DNA from: Paraburkholderia ferrariae NBRC 106233
GTDB taxonomy: Bacteria; Pseudomonadota; Gammaproteobacteria; Burkholderiales; Burkholderiaceae
Length of the DNA: 64,000 nt
Direction: 5' to 3'
Assembly: GCF_000685035.1 (NCBI RefSeq)
Contig: NZ_BAYB01000019.1
Span: 110,643-174,642 of the forward strand
Shown: piece after piece, positions 33,884 through 43,561 of the stretch
Layout of the letters: each line of letters opens with the position of its first letter
Position numbering within the stretch: the stretch's first letter is position 1
The notes under the pieces: generated by a model
Seen by the model: the letters and a program-made list of their open reading frames with translations, nothing else
Databases searched by the model: none
Told to the model about the DNA's origin: nothing
Program-made: the position numbers and the translations under genes

Positions 33884-34720
33884 ATGACTTCTACTGCCGA
33901 TCCGCGAACGCGTGCCGAGACGCCTCGCGACAAAGACGGTGCAGCCGACGAGGTGACGGCGCTCGCGCGCGGTCTCGCCGTGCTGCGCTGCATTGCCGCC
34001 GCCGATGCGCCGGTGAGCAATCGCGAGCTGACCGACCTGACGGGCATTCCCAAGCCCACGGTGTCGCGCCTCACCGGTACGCTCGTGAGCACGGGCTTTC
34101 TCGCCCGGCTGCCCGACAGCGAGCGCTTCGTGCTCACGTCGGCGGTGCTCGACCTCTCCAACGGCTTCCTGCGCAACTCCGACATCCGTAGCCGCGCCCG
34201 GCCCTTCCTCACGCGGCTCGCCGAACGCACGGTGCTCTCGGTCCATCTCACGGTGCGCGACCGCCTGGAGATGGTCGTGATCGACGCCATCCGGCCGCGC
34301 TCGGCGTTGCTCGTCTCCCGGCTGGAAGTGGGCTCGCGCATCGACATGAGCCGCACGGCCGTGGGCCGCGCTTACCTCGCCTCGCTCGCACCCACCGAGC
34401 GCGACACGCTGACCGCGTCGCTCCAGGCCGCGGCGGGCAACGACTGGGGCTTCGTCGGCAGCCGGCTGGACGCCGCACTCGCGGAAACCGCCGCACAGGG
34501 CTACGGCATGGCGATCGGCGAGTGGTACGAGGGCCTGAATGCCATCGCGGGCGCCTTCGCGGGCCCCGACGGCGAGCGGTACGCCATCAACTGCGGCGGC
34601 GCGGCACAGCAATGTCCGCGCGAGTGGCTCGTCACCCATGCCGTGCCGGCGCTGCACGAATGCATCGCGAAGATCGTCGCCGAAATCGGCGGCACCGTGT
34701 GCCTGCCCGCTGTCGGCTGA
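33884..34720 (+). CDS. IclR-family transcriptional regulator
   Basis: A 278-residue IclR-type regulator. Residues about 25-90 are the winged HTH (ARGLAVLRCIAAADAPVSNRELTDLTGIPKPTVSRLTGTLVSTGFL). The C-terminal effector domain follows (MSRTAVGRAYLASL, GYGMAIGEWYEGLNAIAGAF). The start at 33884 is the first ATG. A GTG at 33842 would lie within the upstream palindrome. No catabolic operon is adjacent, so its target may be distant or may have been lost along with the receptor gene. Confidence 0.9.
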   Translation: MTSTADPRTRAETPRDKDGAADEVTALARGLAVLRCIAAADAPVSNRELTDLTGIPKPTVSRLTGTLVSTGFLARLPDSERFVLTSAVLDLSNGFLRNSDIRSRARPFLTRLAERTVLSVHLTVRDRLEMVVIDAIRPRSALLVSRLEVGSRIDMSRTAVGRAYLASLAPTERDTLTASLQAAAGNDWGFVGSRLDAALAETAAQGYGMAIGEWYEGLNAIAGAFAGPDGERYAINCGGAAQQCPREWLVTHAVPALHECIAKIVAEIGGTVCLPAVG

Positions 34721-35133
34721 GCGTGTCGATCAGGCCGCGCCGCGCCCCCTCCGGGGCGCCCGCCAGCGCGGCTGCAGCGCCTGTCACGCACGTAACGTAT
34801 TGAAAGAAAGCCGACTGGACGCTCCCCCGGGCACCGACTAGCATCATGCTTTTTGGCTGCCCGGCCCTCGCCAGCCGGCGCTCTTGCGCACCGCCAGCCA
34901 CCGCCCGCCACGGCCGATGCAGCCCGGCGCCCGCCGCGCCGGCCCCACGCCTTGCCGCCGTTTGCCGGGCTGCATCGGCACCTGACATCAACCTTTCGCC
35001 CGCTTCGCGTAGCATCGGCAAATTGCGCGCCGCGCGCGCTCGACAGCGCCCAGGCCGCAGCCCCTGGCCCTCTGTCCAGGCTCATGCCTGCCGACGCCCA
35101 CCGCTCAACCTGATTGCAGTTACGACCTGAACG
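34721..35133 (+). promoter_or_regulatory. 413-base region before mdtABC with a possible promoter
   Basis: No gene found. A possible sigma-70 promoter for mdtABC is TGGACG (34816-34821), 17 bases, TAGCAT (34839-34844), 4/6 matches in each hexamer. A GC hairpin without T-run (about 34743-34760) follows the IclR gene. Confidence 0.35.
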
Positions 35134-36492
35134 ATGGATCAACAAGAGAAGAATCTGGAATCGCCCCGTCGAGAAACGCCGTCTCCGTCCAGCCCGTCTG
35201 CCCCCTCGCCCGCGCCGCGCAGCCGCCGCGGCAAGCTGGTCGCGCTGGCGGCCGTGCTGGTGGTCGCAGGCATCGTGCTGCTGCGCTGGCATCCGTGGAA
35301 CAAGGCCCCGGAAAGCGGCGCGGGCGAGCCGCCGGCCGGAGCGCGCATGCGCCACGGCGGTCCGGGCGCGATGGCGAACCTGCCGCAGCCCGTCACCGTG
35401 GCCACCGCTGCGAACGGCGACATGCCGATCGTGATCACGGCGCTCGGCACCGTCACGCCGCTCGCCGACGTCACGGTGCGCACCCAGCTCTCCGGCACGC
35501 TGCAGAGCGTGCACTTCGAGGAAGGCCAGATCGTGAAGGCGGGCGATGCGCTCGCCCAGATCGACCCGCGCCCCTACCAGATCTCGCTCGCCAATGCCGA
35601 AGGCCAGCTCGCGCGCGACCAGGCCCTGCTCGCCACGGCCCGGGTCGATCTCAAGCGCTATCAGACGCTGCTCGCGCAGGACTCGATCGCGAGCCAGCAG
35701 GTGGACACCCAGGCCTCGCTCGTGCAGCAGTACGAAGGCACGGTCAAGTCGGATCAGGCGAATATCGACACCTACAAGCTCGACCTCACCTATGCGCGCA
35801 TCACGGCGCCGGCTTCGGGCCGCGTGGGCCTGCGCCAGGTCGATCCGGGCAATTACGTGACCCCCGGCGATACCAACGGCATCGTCGTGCTCACGCAGTT
35901 GCAGCCCATCAGCGTGATCTTCACGGTCTCCGAGGACAACCTGCCCGCCATCCTCAAGCGGATGCACACGGGCGCGAGAATGCCCGTGGCCGCCTACGAC
36001 CGCAGCAACACCACGCTGCTCGAAAACGGTGTCCTTCAGACCATCGACAACCAGATCGACACGACCACCGGCACGGTGAAACTGCGCGCGAACTTCGCGA
36101 ATCCGGACCAGATGCTGTTCCCGAACCAGTTCGTCAATGCGCGCCTGCTCGTCGATACGATCCACAACGCCGTGATCGTGCCGACCGCCGCCGTGCTGAA
36201 CGGCGCGCAGGGGCAGTACGTGTACGTCGTGAAACCCGACAACACCGTGACCGTGCGCGTGGTGAAAGTGGGCCCCGTGGACGGCGAGCGCACGAGCATC
36301 GCCTCCGGGCTCGCTGCGGGCGAGCGCGTGGTGACCGACGGTTCGGACCGCCTGCGCGAAGGCGCGAAGATCACGATCCCGGCCGAACGTCCGAAGCGCG
36401 CGCAGGGAGCATCGGGCGCGTCGGCCCCGTCGGGCGCCTCGGGCGCGCACCACGGCCACCGCCACCACGCTTCGCAGCCGCAAGGCCAGTAA
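35134..36492 (+). CDS. mdtA: RND efflux periplasmic adaptor MdtA
   Basis: A 452-residue membrane-fusion protein that links the MdtBC inner-membrane pump to an outer-membrane channel. A basic Pro/Ser-rich N-terminus precedes an anchor helix (residues about 34-50). The lipoyl/barrel halves are seen at VTVATAANGDMPIVITALGTVTPLADVTVRTQLSGTL and RITAPASGRVGLRQVDPGNYV, with a coiled-coil hairpin between them (about 140-205). The tail is His/Ser/Gly-rich. First gene of the mdtABC operon, six bases before mdtB. Confidence 0.95.
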   Translation: MDQQEKNLESPRRETPSPSSPSAPSPAPRSRRGKLVALAAVLVVAGIVLLRWHPWNKAPESGAGEPPAGARMRHGGPGAMANLPQPVTVATAANGDMPIVITALGTVTPLADVTVRTQLSGTLQSVHFEEGQIVKAGDALAQIDPRPYQISLANAEGQLARDQALLATARVDLKRYQTLLAQDSIASQQVDTQASLVQQYEGTVKSDQANIDTYKLDLTYARITAPASGRVGLRQVDPGNYVTPGDTNGIVVLTQLQPISVIFTVSEDNLPAILKRMHTGARMPVAAYDRSNTTLLENGVLQTIDNQIDTTTGTVKLRANFANPDQMLFPNQFVNARLLVDTIHNAVIVPTAAVLNGAQGQYVYVVKPDNTVTVRVVKVGPVDGERTSIASGLAAGERVVTDGSDRLREGAKITIPAERPKRAQGASGASAPSGASGAHHGHRHHASQPQGQ

Positions 36493-36498
36493 TCCGGC

Positions 36499-39400
36499 AT
36501 GAATCCGTCCCGCCTCTTTATCCTGCGTCCGGTCGGCACCGCGCTCTTCATGGCGGCGATCATGCTGGTCGGCCTCGTCGCGCTGCGTTTTCTGCCGCTC
36601 TCCGCCCTGCCCGAGGTCGATTACCCGACCATCCAGGTGCAGACCTTCTATCCGGGCGCGAGCCCGGACGTGATGACGTCCTCGGTCACCGCGCCGCTCG
36701 AACGCCAGTTCGGCCAGATGCCGTCGCTCAACCAGATGTCGTCGCAAAGCTCGGCGGGCTCGTCGGTCATCACGCTGCAGTTCAGCCTCGACCTGCCGCT
36801 CGACGTGGCCGAACAGGAAGTGCAGGCCGCCATCAACGCGGCCGGCAACCTGCTGCCCTCCGACCTGCCCGCACCGCCGATCTACGCGAAGGTGAATCCC
36901 GCCGACGCGCCGATCCTCACGCTCGCGATCACCTCGAAGACCCTGCCGCTCACCGCAATCCAGGACCTCGCCGACACCCGCCTCGCGCAGAAGATCTCGC
37001 AGGTCGCGGGCGTGGGCCTCGTGAGCATCACGGGCGGCCAGCGGCCGGCCATCCGCATCCAGGCGAACCCGCGCGCGCTCGCGGCCTATGGCCTGAATCT
37101 GGACGACCTGCGCACGACCATCTCGAACCTGAACGTCAACACGCCGAAGGGCAACTTCGACGGCCCCACGCGCGCCTACACGATCAACGCGAACGACCAG
37201 CTCACCGACGCCGACGCCTACAAGAGCGCCGTGGTAGCCTACCGCAACGGCCGCCCCGTGATGCTCACCGACGTCGCCAACATCGTGCAGGGCGCCGAGA
37301 ACACCAAACTCGGCGCCTGGGTGAACGGCGTGCCCGCCATCATCCTGAACGTGCAGCGCCAGCCGGGCGCGAACGTGATCCAGGTGGTGGACAGCATCAA
37401 GGCGATCCTGCCGCAGTTGCAGGAATCGCTGCCGGCCGCGCTCGACGTGCAGATCGTCACCGACCGCACGACCACCATCCGCGCCTCGGTGCGCGACGTG
37501 CAGTTCGAGCTGCTGATGTCGGTGGTGCTCGTCGTGCTCGTGATGTACCTCTTCCTCGGCAACCTCTACGCAACGGTGATTCCGAGCCTCTCGGTGCCGC
37601 TCTCGCTGATCGGCACGCTCGCGGTCATGTACCTGTGCGGCTTCTCGCTCGACAATCTCTCGCTGATGGCGCTCACCATCGCAACGGGTTTCGTGGTGGA
37701 CGACGCGATCGTGATGATCGAGAACATCGCGCGCTACGTGGAGGAAGGCGAGACCCCGCTCGCCGCGGCGCTCAAGGGTTCGAAGCAGATCGGCTTCACC
37801 ATCATCTCGCTCACGGTGTCGCTCATCGCCGTGCTGATTCCGCTGCTCTTCATGGGCGACGTGGTGGGGCGCCTCTTCCACGAGTTCGCCATTACGCTTG
37901 CGGTCACCATCGTGATCTCGGCCGTGGTCTCGCTCACGCTCGTGCCCATGATGTGCGCGCACATGCTGCGCCACACGCCGCCGGCCGACAGCCGCCGTTT
38001 CGAAGCCCGCGTGCACGCGTTCTTCGACTACGTGATCGGCCGCTACGGCGTGGCGCTCGAATGGGTGCTCGCGCGCCAGCGCCTCACGCTGATCGTTTTC
38101 GCCATCACCTTCGTGCTGACCGGCGTGCTCTACGTGGCCGTGCCCAAGGGCTTCTTCCCCGTGCAGGACACCGGCGTGATCCAGGCCATCACGCAGGCGC
38201 CGCAGTCGGTCTCCTACGCTTCGATGGCCGAGCGCCAGCAGGCGCTCGCCGCCGAAATCCTCAAGAACGACAACGTGGACAGCCTCACCTCGTTCATCGG
38301 CGTGGACGGCACCAACATCACGCTCAACAGCGGCCGCATGCTCATCAACCTGAAGCCGCGCGACGACCGCAGCGAGACGGCGAGCGAGATCATCCGCGAC
38401 CTGCAGAAGAGCGTGGCGCACATTCCGGGCGCGACGCTCTACATGCAGCCGGTGCAGGACCTCACGATCGATTCGACGGTCAGCCCCACGCAGTACCAGT
38501 TCCTGCTCACCACGCCCAACATCGAGGACTTCACGACCTGGGTGCCGAAGCTCATGAACCGGCTCGAGCAACTGCCCCAACTGGCCGACGTGGCCACCGA
38601 CCTGCAGGACCAGGGCCAGTCGGTCTACGTCGAGATCGACCGCGCGAGCGCCTCGCGCTACGGCATCACGCCCGCGACCGTCGATAACGCGCTCTACGAC
38701 GCCTTCGGCCAGCGCATCATCTCCACGATCTTCACGCAGTCGAACCAGTACCGCGTGATACTCGAAGCCGATCCGCAGCTCCAGCGCTACACCGATGCGC
38801 TGAATGCGATCTTCCTGCCCTCCGCCACCTCGACCGCCGGCCAGGTGCCGCTGTCGGCCATCGCGAAGTTCCGCGAGCGGCCGGCGCCGCTGCTCGTCAC
38901 GCACCTCTCGCAGTTCCCGGCCACGACCATCTCGTTCAACCTCGCCCCGGGCGCCTCGCTCGGCGCGGCGGTGAATGCCATCCAGAAGGCCGAGCAGGAC
39001 ATCGGGCTGCCGGGCTCGTTCCAGACGCGCTTCCAGGGCGCGGCGCTCGCCTTCCAGGCGTCGCTTGCGAACGAACTGTTCCTGATCCTCGCGGCCATCG
39101 TGACGATGTACATCGTGCTGGGCGTGCTCTACGAGAGCTTCGTGCATCCCATCACGATCCTCTCGACGCTGCCCTCGGCCGGTATCGGCGCGCTGCTCGC
39201 GCTCATCATGACGGGCCACGATCTCGACATCATCGGGATCATCGGCATCGTGCTGCTCATCGGCATCGTCAAGAAGAACGCGATCATGATGATCGACTTC
39301 GCGCTCGACGCCGAACGCCACGAAGGCAAGGCGCCGCGCGAGGCGATCTATCAGGCGTGCCTGCTGCGCTTTCGGCCGATCATGATGACCACCATGGCGG

Positions 39401-39630
39401 CGCTGCTCGGCGCGGTGCCACTGATCCTCGGCAGCGGCGCGGGCAGCGAGCTGCGCCGCCCGCTCGGCATCGCCATTGCGGGCGGCCTCATCGTGAGCCA
39501 GGCGCTCACGCTCTTCACGACGCCCGTGATCTATCTCGCGTTCGATTCGATCGCGCAGCGGCTCAGAAAACGCTTTGGCGGCGGCTCGCCTGCGGCGCCT
39601 TCGAGTCCCGCCTCCTCCCCGGAGCCGTGA
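36499..39630 (+). CDS. mdtB: RND multidrug efflux permease MdtB
   Basis: A 1043-residue HAE1-type RND pump, 12 TM segments and two large periplasmic loops. The proton-relay aspartates are in ATGFVVDDAIVMIENI (near residue 400). The C-terminal half has the equivalent GIVKKNAIMMIDFALDAER. Length matches E. coli MdtB (1040). In E. coli, MdtB and MdtC form a heterotrimer exporting bile salts and novobiocin. mdtC follows after four bases. Confidence 0.95.
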   Translation: MNPSRLFILRPVGTALFMAAIMLVGLVALRFLPLSALPEVDYPTIQVQTFYPGASPDVMTSSVTAPLERQFGQMPSLNQMSSQSSAGSSVITLQFSLDLPLDVAEQEVQAAINAAGNLLPSDLPAPPIYAKVNPADAPILTLAITSKTLPLTAIQDLADTRLAQKISQVAGVGLVSITGGQRPAIRIQANPRALAAYGLNLDDLRTTISNLNVNTPKGNFDGPTRAYTINANDQLTDADAYKSAVVAYRNGRPVMLTDVANIVQGAENTKLGAWVNGVPAIILNVQRQPGANVIQVVDSIKAILPQLQESLPAALDVQIVTDRTTTIRASVRDVQFELLMSVVLVVLVMYLFLGNLYATVIPSLSVPLSLIGTLAVMYLCGFSLDNLSLMALTIATGFVVDDAIVMIENIARYVEEGETPLAAALKGSKQIGFTIISLTVSLIAVLIPLLFMGDVVGRLFHEFAITLAVTIVISAVVSLTLVPMMCAHMLRHTPPADSRRFEARVHAFFDYVIGRYGVALEWVLARQRLTLIVFAITFVLTGVLYVAVPKGFFPVQDTGVIQAITQAPQSVSYASMAERQQALAAEILKNDNVDSLTSFIGVDGTNITLNSGRMLINLKPRDDRSETASEIIRDLQKSVAHIPGATLYMQPVQDLTIDSTVSPTQYQFLLTTPNIEDFTTWVPKLMNRLEQLPQLADVATDLQDQGQSVYVEIDRASASRYGITPATVDNALYDAFGQRIISTIFTQSNQYRVILEADPQLQRYTDALNAIFLPSATSTAGQVPLSAIAKFRERPAPLLVTHLSQFPATTISFNLAPGASLGAAVNAIQKAEQDIGLPGSFQTRFQGAALAFQASLANELFLILAAIVTMYIVLGVLYESFVHPITILSTLPSAGIGALLALIMTGHDLDIIGIIGIVLLIGIVKKNAIMMIDFALDAERHEGKAPREAIYQACLLRFRPIMMTTMAALLGAVPLILGSGAGSELRRPLGIAIAGGLIVSQALTLFTTPVIYLAFDSIAQRLRKRFGGGSPAAPSSPASSPEP

Positions 39631-39634
39631 CGCG

Positions 39635-42600
39635 ATGAACCTGTCCCGCCCGTTCATCGCGCGCCCCGTCGCGACCACGCTGCTCGCGCTCGGCATCGCG
39701 CTCGCCGGCGTCTTCGCGTTCACGAAGCTGCCGGTGGCGCCGCTGCCACAGGTGGACTTCCCCACCATCTCCGTGCAGGCCACGCTGCCGGGCGCGAGCC
39801 CCGAAACCGTGGCCACCAGCGTGGCGAGCCCGCTCGAGCGCCACCTGGGCAGCATTGCCGACGTCACGGAGATGACGTCGCAAAGCTCGGTGGGCAGCAC
39901 GCGCATCACGCTGCAGTTCGGCCTGAACCGCGACATCGACGGCGCCGCGCGCGACGTGCAGGCCGCCATCAACGCGGCGCGCGCCGACCTGCCCGCGAGC
40001 CTGCGCTCGAACCCGACCTATCACAAGGTCAACCCCGCCGACGCGCCGATCCTGATCCTCGCGCTCACCTCCCCCACGCTCACGCCGGGCCAGCTCTACG
40101 ATTCGGCGGCAACCGTGCTGCAGCAGTCGCTTTCGCAGGTGGACGGCGTGGGCGAAGTCGACGTGAGCGGCTCCGCCAACCCGGCCGTGCGCGTCGAGCT
40201 AATCCCGCAGGCGCTCTTTCACTACGGCATCGGCCTCGAAGACGTGCGCGCCGCGCTCGCTTCGGCCAATGCGAACAGCCCGAAGGGCGACATCGAGTTC
40301 GGCCCGCAGCGCTACCAGCTCTACACCAACGACCAGGCGAGCAAGGCGAGCCAGTACCGGGACCTGATCGTCGCCTACCGCAACAGCGCGGGCGTGAAGC
40401 TCTCCGATCTCGGCGAAGTGGTCGATTCCGTGGAAGACCTGCGCAACATCGGGCTCGCGAACGGCAAGCGCTCGGTGCTCGTGATCCTGTACCGCCAGCC
40501 GGGCGCCAACATCATCGAGACCGTGGACCGCGTGGTCGCAATGCTGCCGCAGTTGAAGGCGTCGCTGCCCGCCGACGTGGAGGTGATCCCCACCTCCGAC
40601 CGCTCGGTCACGATCCGCGCGTCGCTCAAGGACACCGAGCACACGCTCATGATCGCCGTGGCACTCGTCGTCATGGTGGTGTTCCTGTTCCTGCGCAACT
40701 GGCGCGCCACGCTGATCCCGAGCGTGGCCGTGCCGATCTCGATCATCGGCACCTTCGCGGCGATGTACCTGATGGGCTTCTCGCTCGACAACCTCTCGCT
40801 GATGGCGCTCACCATCGCGACGGGCTTCGTGGTGGACGACGCCATCGTCGTGCTCGAGAACATCTCGCGCCATATCGAGAACGGCGTGCCGCGCCTGCAG
40901 GCGGCGCTCCTCGGCGCGCGCGAAGTGGGCTTCACGGTGCTCTCGATCAGCGTGTCGCTCGTCGCCGTGTTCCTGCCCATTTTGCTGATGGGCGGCATCG
41001 TCGGCCGGCTCTTTCGCGAATTCGCGCTCACGCTCTCGCTCGCCATTGCGGTGTCGCTCGTGGTCTCGCTCACGCTCACGCCGATGATGTGCTCGCGCCT
41101 GCTCGAAGAGCCGCACGAGAAAGCCGCGGAGGGACGCTTCGCGCAATGGCTCGAACGCGGCTTCATGCGCATGCAGCGCGGCTACGAGCACACGCTCGAC
41201 TGGGCGCTCGCGCACCCGCTCGTCATTCTTTTCACGCTGCTCGCCACCATCGCGCTGAACATCGCCCTCTACGTGGTCGTGCCCAAGGGCTTCTTTCCGC
41301 AGCAGGATACGGGGCGCCTCGTCGGCGGCATCGTGGCCGACCAGGCCACCTCGTTCCAGGCGATGAAGGTGAAGTTCGCCGAGATGATGCGCATCGTCCA
41401 GTCCAACCCCGCCGTCGATTCGGTGGCAGGCTTCTCGGGTGGGCGCGCCACCAATTCGGGCTTCATGTTCGTCTCGCTCAAGCCCAAGAGCGAGCGCAAG
41501 CTCTCCGCCGACGAAGTGATCGCGCAACTGCGCGGCCCGCTCTCGAACGTGGCGGGCGCGCGCACCTTCCTGCAGGCGGTGCAGGACATCCGCGTGGGCG
41601 GACGGCAGTCGAACGCGCAATACCAGTTCACGCTGCTCGCCGACAACACGGCCGACCTCTACAAGTGGGGGCCGAAACTGACCGAGGCGCTGCAGGCGCG
41701 CCCCGAACTCGCGGACGTCAACTCGGACCAGCAGCAAGGCGGCCTCGAATCGATGGTGACGATCGACCGCGCCAGCGCCGCGCGGCTGAACATCACGCCC
41801 TCGCAGATCGACAACACGCTCTACGACGCCTTCGGCCAGCGCCAGGTCTCGACCATCTACAACCCGCTCAACCAGTACCACGTGGTGATGGAAGTCGCGC
41901 CGCAGTACTGGCAAAGCCCGGACATGCTCAACCAGATCTGGGTGAGCACCTCGGGCGGCACCGCGAGCGGCGCGCAGAGCACCAACGCGACGGCGGGCAC
42001 GGTCAGCGGGCCGGCCGCGGGCACCACGAGTTCGTCCACGGGCGGCACGGCCGCCACCACGGCGACGAGCGCCGCCGCGATTGCCGCCGACTCGGCCCGC
42101 AACCTCGCGATCAACTCGATTGCGGCGAGCGGCAAGTCGAGCGCCTCGTCGGGCGCGGCCGTGTCCACGGCGCAGGAGACCATGATCCCGCTCTCGGCCA
42201 TTGCCTCGTTCGGGCCGGGTACGACGCCGCTCTCGGTCAATCACCAGAGCCAGTTCGTCGCTTCGACGATCTCGTTCAACCTGCCGCCGGGCAAATCGCT
42301 GTCGGACGCCACGGCGGCGATCTACGACACGATGGGCGAGATCGGCATGCCCGCCACCATCCACGGCAGCTTCCAGGGCACGGCGCAGGCGTTCCAGCAA
42401 TCGCTCGACAACCAGCCGATCCTGATTCTGGCCGCCCTCGCGGCGGTGTATATCGTGCTGGGCATTCTTTACGAGAGCTATATCCATCCGCTCACGATCC
42501 TCTCCACGCTGCCCTCGGCGGGCGTAGGCGCGCTGCTCGCGCTGCTGCTGTTCCGCACGGAGTTCAGCATCATCGCGCTGATCGGCGTGATTCTCCTGAT

Positions 42601-42943
42601 CGGCATCGTGAAGAAGAACGCGATCATGATGGTGGACTTCGCCATCGAGGCGTCGCGCCAGGGGCTCAACTCGCGCGACGCGATCCATCAGGCGTGCCTG
42701 CTGCGCTTCCGGCCGATCATGATGACGACCTGCGCCGCGCTGCTGGGGGCGCTGCCGCTGGCGTTCGGCACGGGCGAAGGCGCCGAGTTGCGCGCGCCGC
42801 TGGGTATCTCGATTGTGGGCGGGCTGATCGTGAGCCAGATGCTGACGCTCTATACGACGCCCGTGGTCTATCTCTACATGGACCGGCTGCGGGTGTGGTG
42901 GGAGAACCGGCGCGGGGGGACGGCGCGCGCAGCGGTGGAGTAA
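39635..42943 (+). CDS. mdtC: RND multidrug efflux permease MdtC with low-complexity insert
   Basis: A 1102-residue HAE1-type RND pump, partner of MdtB. The TM4 relay motif is ATGFVVDDAIVVLENI, and the C-half has GIVKKNAIMMVDFAIEASRQ. It is about 75 residues longer than E. coli MdtC (1025). The excess is one Ser/Thr/Ala/Gly-rich insert encoded at about 41950-42178, between the QIWVSTSGG and MIPLSAIASFGPG segments of the second periplasmic loop. The start at 39635 aligns with MNLSRPFIARPVATTLL. Confidence 0.95.
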   Translation: MNLSRPFIARPVATTLLALGIALAGVFAFTKLPVAPLPQVDFPTISVQATLPGASPETVATSVASPLERHLGSIADVTEMTSQSSVGSTRITLQFGLNRDIDGAARDVQAAINAARADLPASLRSNPTYHKVNPADAPILILALTSPTLTPGQLYDSAATVLQQSLSQVDGVGEVDVSGSANPAVRVELIPQALFHYGIGLEDVRAALASANANSPKGDIEFGPQRYQLYTNDQASKASQYRDLIVAYRNSAGVKLSDLGEVVDSVEDLRNIGLANGKRSVLVILYRQPGANIIETVDRVVAMLPQLKASLPADVEVIPTSDRSVTIRASLKDTEHTLMIAVALVVMVVFLFLRNWRATLIPSVAVPISIIGTFAAMYLMGFSLDNLSLMALTIATGFVVDDAIVVLENISRHIENGVPRLQAALLGAREVGFTVLSISVSLVAVFLPILLMGGIVGRLFREFALTLSLAIAVSLVVSLTLTPMMCSRLLEEPHEKAAEGRFAQWLERGFMRMQRGYEHTLDWALAHPLVILFTLLATIALNIALYVVVPKGFFPQQDTGRLVGGIVADQATSFQAMKVKFAEMMRIVQSNPAVDSVAGFSGGRATNSGFMFVSLKPKSERKLSADEVIAQLRGPLSNVAGARTFLQAVQDIRVGGRQSNAQYQFTLLADNTADLYKWGPKLTEALQARPELADVNSDQQQGGLESMVTIDRASAARLNITPSQIDNTLYDAFGQRQVSTIYNPLNQYHVVMEVAPQYWQSPDMLNQIWVSTSGGTASGAQSTNATAGTVSGPAAGTTSSSTGGTAATTATSAAAIAADSARNLAINSIAASGKSSASSGAAVSTAQETMIPLSAIASFGPGTTPLSVNHQSQFVASTISFNLPPGKSLSDATAAIYDTMGEIGMPATIHGSFQGTAQAFQQSLDNQPILILAALAAVYIVLGILYESYIHPLTILSTLPSAGVGALLALLLFRTEFSIIALIGVILLIGIVKKNAIMMVDFAIEASRQGLNSRDAIHQACLLRFRPIMMTTCAALLGALPLAFGTGEGAELRAPLGISIVGGLIVSQMLTLYTTPVVYLYMDRLRVWWENRRGGTARAAVE

Positions 42944-42960
42944 GCCGGGCCTAACCCGGC
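42944..42960. terminator. hairpin between convergent mdtC and the next gene
   Basis: A perfect 6-bp GC stem (42944-42949 with 42955-42960), starting just after the mdtC stop. No T-run, so termination is uncertain. Confidence 0.3.
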
Positions 42961-42964
42961 GCGC

Positions 42965-43432
42965 TCACAGCCGCTGGGCCATCGCCAGCGTCAAGATCCG
43001 GGTCCAGCGCTTCGCCTCGCGCTCGCCCGGCATGGGCAGGTTCCAGACGGGGTGCTTCGGATCGGCGACGTCGAGCGCCGCGCACCAGCGCCTGTCTTCC
43101 TGCACCGGCTGCGCCCCGCGCAGATCGGCGAAGATATAGGCGCCTTGCGCGCCGTTCAGAGTCAGCTCGCACAGGCGCTTGCCGGCCGCGAGCCGCACCT
43201 TGCCCCAGTCGCCCGAAATACCGTGCGTCCAGTCGTCTTCGTTGCGCAGGTTCGGCGCGACATCGCGGCGGCGCTGCCACCACCGGGCGGCAAGCGCGAC
43301 GAGCGCAGCGGCCGCCAGCAGCGCCGCCGTGACCGCCACACCGGGGCCGAAGCGCGCGCTCAGCGCATGAAACGACAACACCGCGCCGTAGACGAGCGCG
43401 GCGAACACGAACAGCAGAACGAGAATGGGCAT
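42965..43432 (-). CDS. membrane-anchored protein of unknown function
   Basis: A 155-residue protein with two N-terminal TM helices (residues 2-20 and 28-48) and a soluble domain of about 100 residues. That domain contains Trp-rich stretches (NEDDWTHGISGDWGKVRLA, DRRWCAALDVADPKHPVWNLPMPG). No family recognised. The start at 43432 (MPILVLLF) is preferred over a GTG at 43495, which would fall in the tandem repeat. Same strand as the peroxiredoxin gene upstream. Confidence 0.7.
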   Translation of the reverse strand: MPILVLLFVFAALVYGAVLSFHALSARFGPGVAVTAALLAAAALVALAARWWQRRRDVAPNLRNEDDWTHGISGDWGKVRLAAGKRLCELTLNGAQGAYIFADLRGAQPVQEDRRWCAALDVADPKHPVWNLPMPGEREAKRWTRILTLAMAQRL

Positions 43433-43494
43433 GCGGGCGATCGGATCATGCGTGAGCGCGGCGCTCCCCGCCGGCTCACGCGGGGGGCGCGCCA

Positions 43495-43560
43495 CCTTGA
43501 ATCGGCCTTGAATCGGTCTTGAAGCGGCTGTGAGTCGGCTGCGAAGCGGCCTGGAAGCCG
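43495..43560. repeat. six tandem 11-bp repeats
   Basis: Six exactly consecutive 11-bp units of approximate consensus CCTTGAATCGG. The first two are identical (43495-43505, 43506-43516) and the others are progressively degenerate (43517-43527, 43528-43538, 43539-43549, 43550-43560). The array ends one base before the peroxiredoxin stop codon (43562-43564) and fills the gap to the next gene. Confidence 0.85.
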
Positions 43561-43561
43561 C

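Noticed and set aside
34501..39972. A very long minus-strand open frame antisense to iclR and mdtABC
   Set aside because: It mirrors the GC-rich codons of well-identified plus-strand genes, is rich in Arg/His/Asp runs, and shows no domain. It is a shadow frame.
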